From: an uncultured Mycoplasmatota bacterium
Lineage (GTDB): Bacteria; Bacillota_I; Bacilli_A; Mycoplasmatales; Mycoplasmoidaceae
Direction of reading: 5' to 3'
DNA length: 56,585 nucleotides
NCBI GenBank assembly: GCA_949527715.1
Contig: CATEWF010000002.1
Location: 1 to 56,585, forward strand
The position numbers and the translations under genes were made by a program. Within the stretch, counting starts at the first letter, position 1, and each line of letters opens with the position of its first letter. The notes beneath the pieces are model-generated. The model was not told the DNA's origin and searched no databases. It saw only the letters and a list, made by a program, of their open reading frames with translations. Positions 43,895-53,400 of this stretch are shown here, piece by piece.

Positions 43895-45058
43895 TTATAT
43901 TGGTAAATTTTTCTTTTCTTTATCTATTAAATATAAAAATTCGTTAAAAAAATTACTAAATCTTGTTTCATCCTTTAATAAATCAACATCGTTGTTTAGT
44001 AATATTTTATATAAATTCTCCAACGTCCTATCATCAGGACATATTGGTGAATACATTATTGATTCTATCATATCAATCGCTTCCTTTGTCATTAAAGGAT
44101 TTCTTAAATCAATAATTTTTTCGTTTATTTTATAAATGTTTTTTCCTTGTACACCATCAGTAACACAATTAACAATATTTTCAGCCCATTTAAGGGGCTT
44201 TTTCTTCTGTTTAAGACGTTCTTCATTAATTGCCTTAGATTTATCTATAACTTCATTTAAAGTTACTTTACGGTCTTTAATTTCGCTAAAATATGTTAAT
44301 AATGTTTTCTCACCAAAACCTTTAATACCTTTAATATTATCAGACGCATCACCGCAAAGCACTTTTTTTAAAACCACATTTTCATGTGAGTAACCAATGA
44401 CGTTTCTGTGATTCTTTGATGTTAAAAAATCTTTCATTGATTGTACATACACGATTACATCACTTGAAATTAATTGTGTTAAATCTCTATCATTTGATGC
44501 GATTACAATTTTTTCATTGGGTTTTTTATGTGCTACATAATAACCAATAAAATCGTCTGCTTCTATTTTATCACATAAACATTGTCTAACAAATAATTCT
44601 TCTAAACAATCAATAATAATATCTCTTTGCCAATAAAATATATCTTTCTGTTTCTTTTTTTGGGCTAATTTTATAGGGTCTTCTTTTTTAAAGAAGAACT
44701 TTTTCATATTATTAATTTTTGAATTAACTTCTTTCATATAATCAGAAAGTCCTTCTTCTTCAAAATTCTTATCTCGATTACGTTTATAATCAACATTCAA
44801 ATCATGACGTAACTGACCAGAATTTTCTCCATCCCAAAAAACATAAACATATCTAAAATTTCCTTTTTTTAATAATAGTTTTAATTGTAAAAAGAATTGA
44901 AAAATACCACCTATTTGTTTACCACTACTTGATAATGTTTTATCTGCCAAAGATGATAATTCCAATATGTTAGAGCCATCAACTAATAAAGTATTAAATG
45001 TTTTTTGTGTTAATTCAGGATTTTTTTTCTGTATTGTTTTTGGTATCGGTTGACTCAT
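43895..45058 (-). CDS. 5'-3' exonuclease / flap endonuclease (T4 RNase H-like)
   Basis: The 387-residue protein begins its catalytic core with LLVDGSNILELS (first Asp), then VYVFWDGENSGQLRHDLNVDYKRNRD (basic helix and Asp), EADDFIGYYVA, IASNDRDLTQL, and a helix-three-turn-helix region CGDASDNIKGIKGFGEKTLL. This is the PIN/FEN set of acidic residues plus H3TH. It removes RNA primers and flaps during lagging-strand synthesis. The first 20 residues are a basic, disordered addition. It overlaps the upstream small gene by 44 bases, which is unusually long for coupling. Confidence 0.93.
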   Translation of the reverse strand: MSQPIPKTIQKKNPELTQKTFNTLLVDGSNILELSSLADKTLSSSGKQIGGIFQFFLQLKLLLKKGNFRYVYVFWDGENSGQLRHDLNVDYKRNRDKNFEEEGLSDYMKEVNSKINNMKKFFFKKEDPIKLAQKKKQKDIFYWQRDIIIDCLEELFVRQCLCDKIEADDFIGYYVAHKKPNEKIVIASNDRDLTQLISSDVIVYVQSMKDFLTSKNHRNVIGYSHENVVLKKVLCGDASDNIKGIKGFGEKTLLTYFSEIKDRKVTLNEVIDKSKAINEERLKQKKKPLKWAENIVNCVTDGVQGKNIYKINEKIIDLRNPLMTKEAIDMIESIMYSPICPDDRTLENLYKILLNNDVDLLKDETRFSNFFNEFLYLIDKEKKNLPI

Positions 45059-45353
45059 AATTTTTTCCGTCTAATGTTTTTGTACTTATACAAGTATCAC
45101 ATTTGTCTTTTAAAAAAATGAGAAACTGTCCATCTGATAATACATAAACATCTTTCGTATTATCATACAATGATACATTTTCAGCATTTTTAAATTCATT
45201 AATATCTTTAAAAATTCTTACTTTTTGATAAGCATTTCCCTTTGATAAAGTTGCATCAATACCAGACATTTTAACAAATGTATCAAACGGTATTTTTGAA
45301 CATTTATCTTCATTTAAATTGTATTCGGCTTCTTTAATTAAATTAACTTTCAT
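45015..45353 (-). CDS. Small acidic protein upstream of the 5' nuclease (112 aa)
   Basis: The longest frame would start at 45431 but its first 26 residues lie in the leader of the promoter at 45526-45557 and have a composition unlike the rest; I choose the ATG at 45353 (MKVNLIKEAEYNLNED). The protein has a short alpha/beta core (IPFDTFVKMSGIDATLS, DVYVLSDGQFLIFLKDKCDTC) and an acidic-basic disordered tail. No family recognised. Translation of its tail overlaps the first codons of the 5' nuclease gene. Confidence 0.6.
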   Translation of the reverse strand: MKVNLIKEAEYNLNEDKCSKIPFDTFVKMSGIDATLSKGNAYQKVRIFKDINEFKNAENVSLYDNTKDVYVLSDGQFLIFLKDKCDTCISTKTLDGKNYESTDTKNNTEKKS

Positions 45354-45454
45354 AACACTCGTTTTTATTATTTTGAACCTTAAAAAATTAAACTTAATAA
45401 AAACTAAAATAACCATCGAGGATTTTACCATAGCAACATAGAAAATGCCTTTAA

Positions 45455-45486
45455 CTGTTTTATTTTCGTGAGCAGGTCATCTCACG
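45455..45486 (-). ncRNA. Pseudoknot-capable hairpin in the leader of the 5'-nuclease operon
   Basis: On the minus strand a 6-bp stem CGTGAG/CTCACG (45486-45481 with 45472-45467) closes an 8-base loop ATGACCTG. The loop's CTG can pair with CAG (45457-45455) across the A-rich linker AAAATAAAA, forming a compact H-type pseudoknot. It lies in a ~165-base leader between a host-type promoter and the first ATG at 45353, by far the longest leader here. T4 gene 32 mRNA uses a leader pseudoknot as translational operator; a similar control or a riboswitch is possible but unproven. Confidence 0.4.
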
Positions 45487-45525
45487 CTTAATGACTATTC
45501 TATATAGTTTTCAACTAAGTTATTT

Positions 45526-45557
45526 CAAATATACGTTTTATCAAAAGAAAAACCAAA
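45526..45557 (-). promoter_or_regulatory. Bacteroidetes-type promoter for the 5'-nuclease operon
   Basis: Minus-strand TTTG (45557-45554), 20-base spacer, TATATTTG (45533-45526). It lies immediately after the recA terminator (45563-45593) and has a leader of about 165 bases with a pseudoknot-capable element. Confidence 0.82.
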
Positions 45558-45562
45558 TAAAA

Positions 45563-45593
45563 AAGGACAAAAATTATAAAAACTTTTGTCCTT
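45563..45593 (-). terminator. Intrinsic terminator after the recA-like gene
   Basis: Arms AAGGACAAAA and TTTTGTCCTT pair over 10 bp with an 11-base loop; on the minus strand it is followed by TTTTTTATTTGG, which includes the -33 box of the next promoter. It begins 7 bases after the stop codon. Confidence 0.85.
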
Positions 45594-45599
45594 AAAAAT

Positions 45600-46811
45600 T
45601 TATTCAATAACTGTTTCCTCTTCCTCCTCAATAAACTCAATATCTTCAACGGTTACTTCATCACTACCATTATCGGTTAATCGTTTATTTAATTCTTTCA
45701 AAATAGATGAAACGTGTTCTTTCTTATATTTATCCAAATCATTAATTGATATGAAACCTAAATCACAAGCAATTAATTTTCCTTCATAACATACATTATG
45801 CGGTGCATCAAGGTGATTCTTCTGTACCTTAATTTTTGTTTCAATACCATAACTATAATTAACACCTTTTGAAGTCGCTGTTAATCGTTTTGTTCCAGAA
45901 GTTAATTGTCCACCCATAATAATCTCAAGACGTGTGCTATAACGCATAGATTTACCACATTTAGGTGTCATTATCGCAGGTCCCATTGGGTTTGTCATTG
46001 GGTCAAGCCAAACTTTATTAACATACAAGAAAGTATTATTATACTTAGAAGTTAATTTTTTAGACGAAGGTATTCTATCATTAACAATTAAGTTAAATGC
46101 CGCACTAACAGCAGCAGCACTCCACATAGGGTTTCCTATTTTACCTGCATTAAATTCTTTAAAAGAACCAATACTACCGATACTATCCCATACGAACAAA
46201 AATCCTTGTTCAATCTCGCCATTATCTTGTGCATCAAGCAACTCGTTTATACATGCTGCAACATCTTCGATTACGGCAGTCTTACGTTTTGTTTTTGTTT
46301 TTGTACCTTTTGCATAATCCATATCACCAAAACGTTCACACAAAATTCTATTGTTATAATAGATAAAATCACCATCCCATTGTACAATTTGATTTTCTGT
46401 ATGAACAGTAAATTCACCAGTTTCTGGGTCTACTTCCTCTACTTCAACATCACCATAAATAGGTTCTGCTTTAAATCCCATATTCATCGCATATTGAAAT
46501 GAGAATGAGTTCTCTGTATCAATAATAACAGGTATCAAACCTTGTCGCTGTGCTGAAGATATTGCATGATTAATAAGTGTTGATTTACCTACATTCGAAT
46601 GACCTAAAACTGAAATCACGGTATTTTCTGGTAAACCAGGAAGTCCTGTACACTCACAATATGCCTTTGGCATTAAAATCCACGATTGTGGCTTACTTGC
46701 ATTACTTACAGTTACATCATTGCTATCTACTTTATTTAGACCAGCCTTTTCTTTCCAAGAACCTAAACCTTTTTTTTGTATTCCTGCACCTTTTTTTATT
46801 GCTTGTTTCAT
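45600..46811 (-). CDS. RecA/UvsX-like recombinase
   Basis: The 403-residue protein has Walker A GHSNVGKST at 70-78, IIDTEN (Walker-type acidic residue E), Walker B-like FLFVWDSIGSIG, and the L2-associated region with GGQLTSGTKRLTATSKG, matching RecA-fold recombinases of phages. C-terminus ends in an acidic tail (EEEEETVIE), as in RecA, which normally moderates filament assembly. It pairs homologous DNA for recombination-dependent replication with gp46/47-like and gp32-like proteins. It starts one base after the stop of the thymidine kinase gene. Confidence 0.9.
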   Translation of the reverse strand: MKQAIKKGAGIQKKGLGSWKEKAGLNKVDSNDVTVSNASKPQSWILMPKAYCECTGLPGLPENTVISVLGHSNVGKSTLINHAISSAQRQGLIPVIIDTENSFSFQYAMNMGFKAEPIYGDVEVEEVDPETGEFTVHTENQIVQWDGDFIYYNNRILCERFGDMDYAKGTKTKTKRKTAVIEDVAACINELLDAQDNGEIEQGFLFVWDSIGSIGSFKEFNAGKIGNPMWSAAAVSAAFNLIVNDRIPSSKKLTSKYNNTFLYVNKVWLDPMTNPMGPAIMTPKCGKSMRYSTRLEIIMGGQLTSGTKRLTATSKGVNYSYGIETKIKVQKNHLDAPHNVCYEGKLIACDLGFISINDLDKYKKEHVSSILKELNKRLTDNGSDEVTVEDIEFIEEEEETVIE

Positions 46812-46812
46812 A

Positions 46813-47424
46813 TTACTTCAACTTTAATTTATTTTTTACTGCTTCTTTATAACACTTTCTACATAATGGTATGTATTCATCATTACCACCAATTAATATT
46901 TGTTCTCCATCTGTTATTATTTCACCGTATCTATCAACTCTTGCATTAATAATTGCTTTTCTACCACAAGAACAAGAAATTTTTATTTCTTCAATATCAT
47001 CTGATAATTCCATTAAACGTTTAGAGCCTTCAAATAACTTTGTGCTAAAATCAGTTCTAAGTCCATAACACATAACATTAATATCTAAATAATCTACCAC
47101 ATCAGATAATTCGTCAATCTGTTTTTTAGTCAAAAATTGACTTTCATCAACCAAAATCCATTTAGGTGGATTTATCATTTGCATATCAGACTTAACTACA
47201 CACTCCTTAATAATATCGAATACATTATCATCTTCTTCGATTGCAATGCATTCACGTTTAATCCCTACTCTTGATGCTATTATATCAACCCCATCTCTAT
47301 TATCAATATAGGGTTTCATACAGATAAATGGTATTCCTCTTTCTTCGAATGAATGGGCTTTCATTAATAATAATGAAGATTTACTTGCATTCATCGGAGA
47401 TTGAATAAAATATAACTTTGCCAT
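46813..47424 (-). CDS. tdk: Thymidine kinase
   Basis: The 203-residue protein matches type II thymidine kinases: N-terminal P-loop in FIQSPMNASKSSLLLMKAHSFEERG, VDESQFLTKKQ (the DE-x-QF/Q motif), GLRTDF (the GL-x-x-D/F motif) and a zinc-binding lasso with CSCGR and CRKC. The P-loop reads NASKSS where many family members have NAGKST, a Gly-to-Ser change; phage and Bacteroidetes enzymes of this type do vary there. It salvages thymidine to dTMP. It is downstream of SSB and upstream of recA in a three-gene unit. Confidence 0.92.
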   Translation of the reverse strand: MAKLYFIQSPMNASKSSLLLMKAHSFEERGIPFICMKPYIDNRDGVDIIASRVGIKRECIAIEEDDNVFDIIKECVVKSDMQMINPPKWILVDESQFLTKKQIDELSDVVDYLDINVMCYGLRTDFSTKLFEGSKRLMELSDDIEEIKISCSCGRKAIINARVDRYGEIITDGEQILIGGNDEYIPLCRKCYKEAVKNKLKLK

Positions 47425-47452
47425 AAAATAATTTTAAATTTTTATTTTAAAA

Positions 47453-47479
47453 TTCGACCCCCCACAATTAGGGGTCGAA
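47453..47479 (-). terminator. Terminator between ssb and tdk
   Basis: Arms TTCGACCCC (47453-47461) and GGGGTCGAA (47471-47479), 9 bp with GC-rich top, then on the minus strand TTTTAAAATAAAAA. The T-run is interrupted, so it probably reduces rather than abolishes tdk-recA transcription from the ssb promoter. Confidence 0.7.
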
Positions 47480-47488
47480 AATTTTTAC

Positions 47489-48508
47489 TTAAAAAGGTAA
47501 TTCATCTTCTTCATCAGAAGAATTTACTGCCGTATTTACAACAGTTACAACCTCATTAGGAGTTGTTGTTGTAACGACCTGTTGTTCCAATATATTTTGG
47601 CTTTCTTGTTTTATAGTATCAAGGCTATTTTCTTTTTTACCTTTTTCTTGTCCTACCCAATTTCCGCTTTCATCTTTAGATGGTATTTTATCATCTGCAA
47701 TGATACTTAGATATTCAGGCGATTTTACGGCATATACATCATACCATTTTTTACTATCTGTAACCCATTTTCTTACCTGTTCTGGATCATTAGATAAAGG
47801 TTTTTCTTTTGTTTCAGCATCAACATTAATTGACGGTGGAAGTTCATTACCTTCTTTATCGTACTGTCTTTTTATTGTTAAAACAATATCAAGACCATTG
47901 TTTAAATCAAAAATATTATAATCATCTTTCCCTTCATTTTCAAGATGTTCGGCTCGTCTATTTTCAAATAAAGTCATTAACTTATCTAAAATACCATCAC
48001 CTTTATAATTTTTATTAAACTTCCAAAACTTCGGACCATCAGCCTCATTATTTCTATCAATTACTCGTATAATATACGTTGTCTTTGTTTGAAGCATCTT
48101 TGCCCTATCATACAATGTTTGTGCTTCTGCAATTTTACCCTCATTTTTTAGTGCCTTTGCTGTTTTAAATAATTCAAACATTTTTGAACATAAAGGACAA
48201 GGTTTTGACTTATCATAAGTTGGCAATGAAGTATTGTTTATACAAACAAAATTCTTAAAACCGCTTTCAGAAATCTTACTATCAACCTTTAACGAGTGAG
48301 TTTTAATCTCAACAAATAAACCGTGTTCAGTTTCACTTACGGGTAAAATTCGTATTTTTACTTTCTTGTTATCAATTCCTTTTTGTAATCTTGTATTTAA
48401 ATAATTCTTTTCATCAAAATTTGAATTGTTATTCTTTACTACTACATCATTCTTTGTACTTGCAATTTGTTTTTCTACCGCATCAATTGTTACATTAAAA
48501 TCATTCAT
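47489..48508 (-). CDS. Single-stranded DNA-binding protein, gp32-like
   Basis: I choose the ATG at 48508 (MNDFNVTIDAVEKQ, 339 residues); the longer frame from 48631 would run across the promoter and terminator of this region. Features fit T4 gp32: N-terminal helix with DAVEKQIAS, an OB-fold core with VKIRILPVSETEHGLFVEIK, a zinc motif region CINN...KPCPLCSKMF, and an acidic C-terminal tail ending DEEDELPF for protein partners. It coats ssDNA at forks and recruits recombination and priming proteins. It has the best promoter of the region and is first of the ssb-tdk-recA set. Confidence 0.85.
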   Translation of the reverse strand: MNDFNVTIDAVEKQIASTKNDVVVKNNNSNFDEKNYLNTRLQKGIDNKKVKIRILPVSETEHGLFVEIKTHSLKVDSKISESGFKNFVCINNTSLPTYDKSKPCPLCSKMFELFKTAKALKNEGKIAEAQTLYDRAKMLQTKTTYIIRVIDRNNEADGPKFWKFNKNYKGDGILDKLMTLFENRRAEHLENEGKDDYNIFDLNNGLDIVLTIKRQYDKEGNELPPSINVDAETKEKPLSNDPEQVRKWVTDSKKWYDVYAVKSPEYLSIIADDKIPSKDESGNWVGQEKGKKENSLDTIKQESQNILEQQVVTTTTPNEVVTVVNTAVNSSDEEDELPF

Positions 48509-48575
48509 TTCTTTTTCTTCACTTTTTAAAATCTTTATTCTTAATAAATTAAATCTAAAATTATATAATATAATA

Positions 48576-48606
48576 CAAATATACCATTTATCTAATATAA
48601 AACAAA
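48576..48606 (-). promoter_or_regulatory. Bacteroidetes-type promoter for the SSB gene
   Basis: Minus-strand TTTG (48606-48603), 19-base spacer, TATATTTG (48583-48576), an exact consensus match lying directly against the terminator of the upstream unit. The leader is about 60 bases of unstructured AT. Confidence 0.88.
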
Positions 48607-48607
48607 A

Positions 48608-48648
48608 TAAGTAGGAAAGATTTTTTAACATATAATCATTCCTACTTA
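48608..48648 (-). terminator. Terminator after the 49443-48667 gene
   Basis: Arms TAAGTAGGAA (48608-48617) and TTCCTACTTA (48639-48648) pair perfectly over 10 bp with a 21-base loop; the minus strand continues TTTTGTTTTATATT. Because it overlaps the long form of the SSB frame (to 48631), it supports the later SSB start. Confidence 0.8.
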
Positions 48649-48666
48649 CAATATATATCTTTATTT

Positions 48667-49443
48667 TTAAAAATCCACAAAATCATTTAAACCAAACGAT
48701 TTAGATATACTATTCATATTAATATTTTTCGTATCATCTCTTGTAATGTCAAATTTCTTTTGTTCATCACTTGTAGATACATCATTATCATACATCACAT
48801 TATAATGTGGATTTGTTTCTTTTTTAGCCTCCCAATAATCTTTCGGTGTTTCTGAATATGGATAAGATGCTTGTGACCTAATATTTAATTTTTCTTGTTC
48901 AGAAGGATTTCGTTTCTCAAATTCATTCCGTAAATCATCTATCTTTTTATCACTTGCTTCCAATGCTGTTTCAAATTTACCTAATAAGGATAACATTCTT
49001 GTTAATTTATCATCAACACCATCTATTTTTACCTCGGTAGTTTCTTGTGATTGAGTTAGGTCATCGACATCAATTACCGTATCACCTTCTTGTTCTTCAG
49101 TAGTATCATTTTCAACACCTTCTCCACCAAAATCTGTTTCCATATCACTATTTTCATCAGGCATTTCCATGTTATTTGCTAATTGTTCATCACTATCCTG
49201 ATTATTTGGCATATCATTACCATTTTGTTCTTGTGAAACATTGTTATTTGGTACATTATTATCTCCTTGTGGAATATTTGGTGGCATTTGTTGATTATCA
49301 GCGTTAGAATCCATCATACCCTGTTCATCTTCTTCACCATCTTCTGAAATAATTGGAGATGTAATGAATGTATATTCATTTATTTGTTGAAAACGTTTTA
49401 AAGCACCTTGAAGTCCGTATTGTTCCAACAATTTTTTATCCAT
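48667..49443 (-). CDS. Acidic, low-complexity phage protein (258 aa)
   Basis: The N-terminus (MDKKLLEQYGLQGALKRFQQINEYTFITSP) is a defined amphipathic helix, the middle (~35-130) is a disordered Asn/Gln/Pro/Asp/Glu region, and the C-terminal third contains a coiled-coil-like stretch (LLGKFETALEASDKKIDDLRNEF) and NPSEQEKLNIRSQASYPYSETPKDYWE. This design (ordered ends, disordered acidic centre) is common in phage scaffold or internal virion proteins; that role is inference. Third gene of the 50385-48667 unit. Confidence 0.55.
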   Translation of the reverse strand: MDKKLLEQYGLQGALKRFQQINEYTFITSPIISEDGEEDEQGMMDSNADNQQMPPNIPQGDNNVPNNNVSQEQNGNDMPNNQDSDEQLANNMEMPDENSDMETDFGGEGVENDTTEEQEGDTVIDVDDLTQSQETTEVKIDGVDDKLTRMLSLLGKFETALEASDKKIDDLRNEFEKRNPSEQEKLNIRSQASYPYSETPKDYWEAKKETNPHYNVMYDNDVSTSDEQKKFDITRDDTKNINMNSISKSFGLNDFVDF

Positions 49444-49449
49444 ATAAAT

Positions 49450-49731
49450 TTAATCGTTTAAAAGCATTTTATTATCCTCAGTAATAAGAATTGCACTTTC
49501 TTCCGTTCTTTCATAAAGTCCTTTATCTTTCTTTTCGACCTTAACTTTACGTTTAGACATTTTTGATGCGTCTAATACGTCATTTATTTTATCGGTTTTT
49601 TCACTCATAATCTTATTATCTATAATTTCTTCATTATTTATTTCTCTCTTTTCAACTTTATGTGGAATATTACTATTACAAGTTGGTCTTACATACTTTC
49701 TTATAATCTTTTTACCAATAAATCTTTGCAT
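49450..49731 (-). CDS. Hypothetical 93-aa protein
   Basis: A highly basic protein (MQRFIGKKIIRKYVRPTCNSN) with an acidic/basic middle and a C-terminal segment containing YERTEESAILITEDNKMLLND. It could bind nucleic acid, but no family is recognised. It starts 42 bases after the stop of the upstream gene in the same unit, preceded by one copy of the ATATTTATATATAA motif. Confidence 0.55.
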   Translation of the reverse strand: MQRFIGKKIIRKYVRPTCNSNIPHKVEKREINNEEIIDNKIMSEKTDKINDVLDASKMSKRKVKVEKKDKGLYERTEESAILITEDNKMLLND

Positions 49732-49749
49732 AATATCATCTATTTCATA

Positions 49750-49763
49750 TTATATATAAATAT
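49750..49763 (-). promoter_or_regulatory. Candidate late promoter motif, copy 3
   Basis: Minus-strand ATATTTATATATAA 18 bases before the ATG at 49731, identical to the copies near 5091 and 9114. It would give the last two genes of the 50385-48667 unit a second promoter. Confidence 0.35.
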
Positions 49764-49773
49764 AAATAGTTTA

Positions 49774-50385
49774 TTATTCAAAATATTCATATAATGCTAA
49801 TAAGTTATGTACGTCAGTTTGTATGTTTTTTTTAACGACAGTAGGAATGATATTGAAATCAATTATTTCTTTATTTGACGAAATACTAAATATCTTTTCA
49901 CATAAACTTTTAGTATCAACACCACAAAATCTGCAAGTAGATAATGATAACCCTAATACAACATTATTTTCTTTATCATAAATGAATAAAAACTTATTAA
50001 AATCATTATAAATGACTTTTTTATTATCGGACAATATAAAATCCCACAACTTTTTTTTATCATTTTTATCCATTGTAATGATGTCACACAATTGATATTT
50101 AACTTTTTCTATTATTTTCTTAATTATTATATCATTAAAATTTTTTATATCATTGTCGTAATCAACACGTTTTTCAGTTTTTAAAAATGTCCACCATATA
50201 TTCTGTTCAGGATAACTTTTCTTAAGAATATCAAAATCTCTAATAAACTTCTTTGCGTTTTCATAACCAATAATAAAAGTAGGAAGAGAGATATCTATCT
50301 CTTCCATACTTTTACATTTATTATAATTAAAATCGAAATCAATCTTATTTGATTTAGTTATTATATTGGCAATAATCTTCTTCAT
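49774..50385 (-). CDS. Hypothetical protein (203 aa)
   Basis: Soluble 203-residue protein with the segment LPTFIIGYENAKKFIRDFDILKKSYPEQNIWWTFLKTEKRVDYDNDIKNF, i.e. a nucleotide-fold-like start followed by a Trp-rich loop and acidic patch, and ending with a Cys-containing region (TCRFCGVDTKSLCEKIF). No family is recognised. First gene of a unit with host-type promoter, downstream of the giant hub gene. Confidence 0.6.
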   Translation of the reverse strand: MKKIIANIITKSNKIDFDFNYNKCKSMEEIDISLPTFIIGYENAKKFIRDFDILKKSYPEQNIWWTFLKTEKRVDYDNDIKNFNDIIIKKIIEKVKYQLCDIITMDKNDKKKLWDFILSDNKKVIYNDFNKFLFIYDKENNVVLGLSLSTCRFCGVDTKSLCEKIFSISSNKEIIDFNIIPTVVKKNIQTDVHNLLALYEYFE

Positions 50386-50430
50386 TTTAATGTTTTTTTT
50401 TTTAAATCAAACATTCATATTTATCGTTTT

Positions 50431-50462
50431 CAAATATACTATTTCTATTTTACACTAACAAA
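50431..50462 (-). promoter_or_regulatory. Bacteroidetes-type promoter for the 50385-48667 unit
   Basis: Minus-strand TTTG (50462-50459), 20-base spacer, TATATTTG (50438-50431). It lies just after the stop codon of the hub gene; no terminator is visible between them. Confidence 0.8.
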
Positions 50463-50469
50463 TTATACT

Positions 50470-53400
50470 TTATAAAGTTGTCATAATACTTCTGATTTCA
50501 CTTTCGCTTACTTTTGAAGAAGTTTCTGAATTAGATTTTAACATACCATATGAAATAGAAGACCAACGTCTTCTCCATCCAGGTTTAAAATCACCACCAT
50601 CTTTCAATGAAGCACCCCAAGGTTCTAATACATAATTTCCACACATTTTTTTAATCGAGTTAAAAAGTGTCTTACCATTAGAGTTATTCATCTGATTAAT
50701 TTGTTGGTCAGTAATTGTAGCATATCCCCATTTACCCTTTTCGAATGATTCGCCTTTCAATGCTCTAATAACAAAAGATGGATTTCCTGTCCAATATACA
50801 ATATACATTGTAATTATAGCGACATAAGGGTCTTTAATTTTATCTATTTTATATTTTTTCCAAAATTTATTCCAAGCATATTCCCTTTGATAATTTACAT
50901 CTGTATTATTACTTCCAACGATACCATTTGTCGCACCTTCCCAAGAACGAGACCATTCAAACCATTTATTAAATGCTTCACTTGTATTTGATATTTTAGA
51001 CGGAACATAAAGATTATTTAAATCATTAGTAGTTAATAACGTATAGGTAAACTTATTATTACATTTTTTCTTATACTTCTTACAATATGTCATAAATGTA
51101 TTAAAATCTGCTGCATTTTTAAATACTTGACAACCTGCACTCATACCATTTACAACTTCAGCCACTTGCATATTACCTGGTTTATGTATGTTTATACCAA
51201 ATGAACCGACATCAATAGGTGCTGTATCATAATCTAAACGGTCATCACGATTATTATCTCTATAAACTTTAACATTTCCGTGAGTTTGACATAATGCTTC
51301 ATATTGTCCTCTATGTAACCTAATAGCATATACATCAACATATTGTCCAGGTACCAAAATAGCAGCACCTTTAGAATTTGATGGTTGTTTTAATTGACTT
51401 AAACCTGGATCTGTTGTTGCATCCCATATGTATTTAATTTCTTTACCATTCTCTTTTAATATACAAACTATGCTATCGTTAAAAGTATTGCTTTGAATTT
51501 TTCCATTATATAGATTTCTAACACCAATAATATTAATATGATTTTCATCTTCATAATATTTATAACCCTTACTCTTAAAAAGTTGCTTAAAATTAGTATT
51601 ATTAATACTATCTACTAATGAAGCGTTACTACTTTCACCACTAAAATCACCACTATAAGGATTTTCACCACTTACATAGGCTTCTTTAATCCAACTCCAA
51701 TACGATGATAAAATAGGTACAGGTGTTTTACTCATTTTCATACCTTTAAATCTTGTAACCATATTTCCTGGTGTCATTGTATGTGTTACATTAAAAATCA
51801 TATAAGCACCTCTCCACATTGGAATATTTAGTAATTGAAAATACATTAAAGGTTGAATTTGAGCATTACCCATCATTTCAACGTCAATTTGATATGAATA
51901 ATTACTGAATATATTATATACATCTTGCCCATAGAAACAAACCTTTCTATCATTACCTTTCGCTAGTTCTGCTACGTGATATAATGTCTTAATAGACTGT
52001 TCTGTTTCCATTGGATTATCCATACTAATATTAAAATTTTTGAATAAATGGTTGTTCTGTTTAGCAAATGCTACACCAAATGCAGGAACGTTATAACCAT
52101 ATTTGGTTACTTTTTCTCTATTAGTTAATTGATTTCCATTAGCAGCATCTTCCTTTTTATTTTCCACTTTAAAAAAGTCAGGTACACTATCGGTAGAATA
52201 AATATCAAATCCGTCAAATCTATGTGAAAAACTATCTGGCATTTTACTTGCTGGTGGATATGTGTATATTACGACAAAGTGATTATCTAATCTAGGTTTC
52301 CCCATTTTATTATATGGCATAGGTCTAAACATATTCTTCATATTCTCAACCGCTTCCGAATTATCTTCTTCAACACCTAAACCTAAATCAACATAATCTG
52401 GCAAACCAACAAATAAACATCTATGTTCAGCTACGATATCCCCAATAAATGAAAAAATACTACTTTTTTCTGAACGTCCTTCATAACTTTTTAACAAACT
52501 ATCAAGATTTACTTTTAGTTTACGTCCAATATCATTATAATATGAATCAATAAACACAAAATTATCTTCAAAAAAATGACTTACATCAAAATGATGTTCA
52601 CTCATATCATTATCTACATTACCAGATAAAGGCAATAACCATTTTTCCCATATATTTTTACAATACAAGTATATTGATAACAATAGATTTGTATCTAAAT
52701 CCATATTTTCGGTTAAATCTGTAGAATGATAATAGTCATCACTACCTCGTGAATTTTTTATTTCTTTTAATTTGTTTACAAAATTATTTATGTATGTTCT
52801 ATATAAATTTGAAGGTATTCTTATTGTACCATTTTTCCTTTTACCAACCGAACTATTTGTCATAATGACAACTTTACCAAAATAGACATCTTTAATCAAG
52901 TTTTGTAGTTCTTCTTTGGTTTCATCAAATAACAAATAGTAACCTTTACCACTATTTTTCATTATACATACAAATGCATAATTTTCACCTAAAAACTGTA
53001 CATTTGCACCACTTAATCTTTTAACATTACCAGTAAGTTTATTACTATTCTGATTATAATTATACATCAACTGATAACCATCAGTTATTTCTTTGTAACC
53101 ATTATTTCTTAATTTTAATTCACAAGAATAAGTGATTTTTAAAAACTGATTTGCAGCAAAATCTTCGAAATATTTTATTAGTTGAGATTTTACATTACTA
53201 TCTAATGACCATCCATCTTTATTTGATTTCGCAATATAATCTTTTATCGTAATACAATTATTAGGTAATGAAACTTCATTATCTTCAATAATATACAATC
53301 CTTCGATACCACCCATAGTAAGTACATTTTTACCATCTTGACTTATATATTTTTTGTAAGTCGGTCCACCGCTCGGATTTGTATACATTATACCATCATC

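Noticed and set aside
45354..45431. Longer N-terminus of the small gene before the 5' nuclease
   Set aside because: Its 26 residues (MVKSSMVILVFIKF...) lie in the structured leader, and the ATG at 45353 gives a normal soluble start.
48509..48631. Longer N-terminus of the SSB gene (41 extra residues)
   Set aside because: The extension would run across the -7 and -33 boxes and part of the upstream terminator, and its hydrophobic composition is unlike gp32-type proteins.
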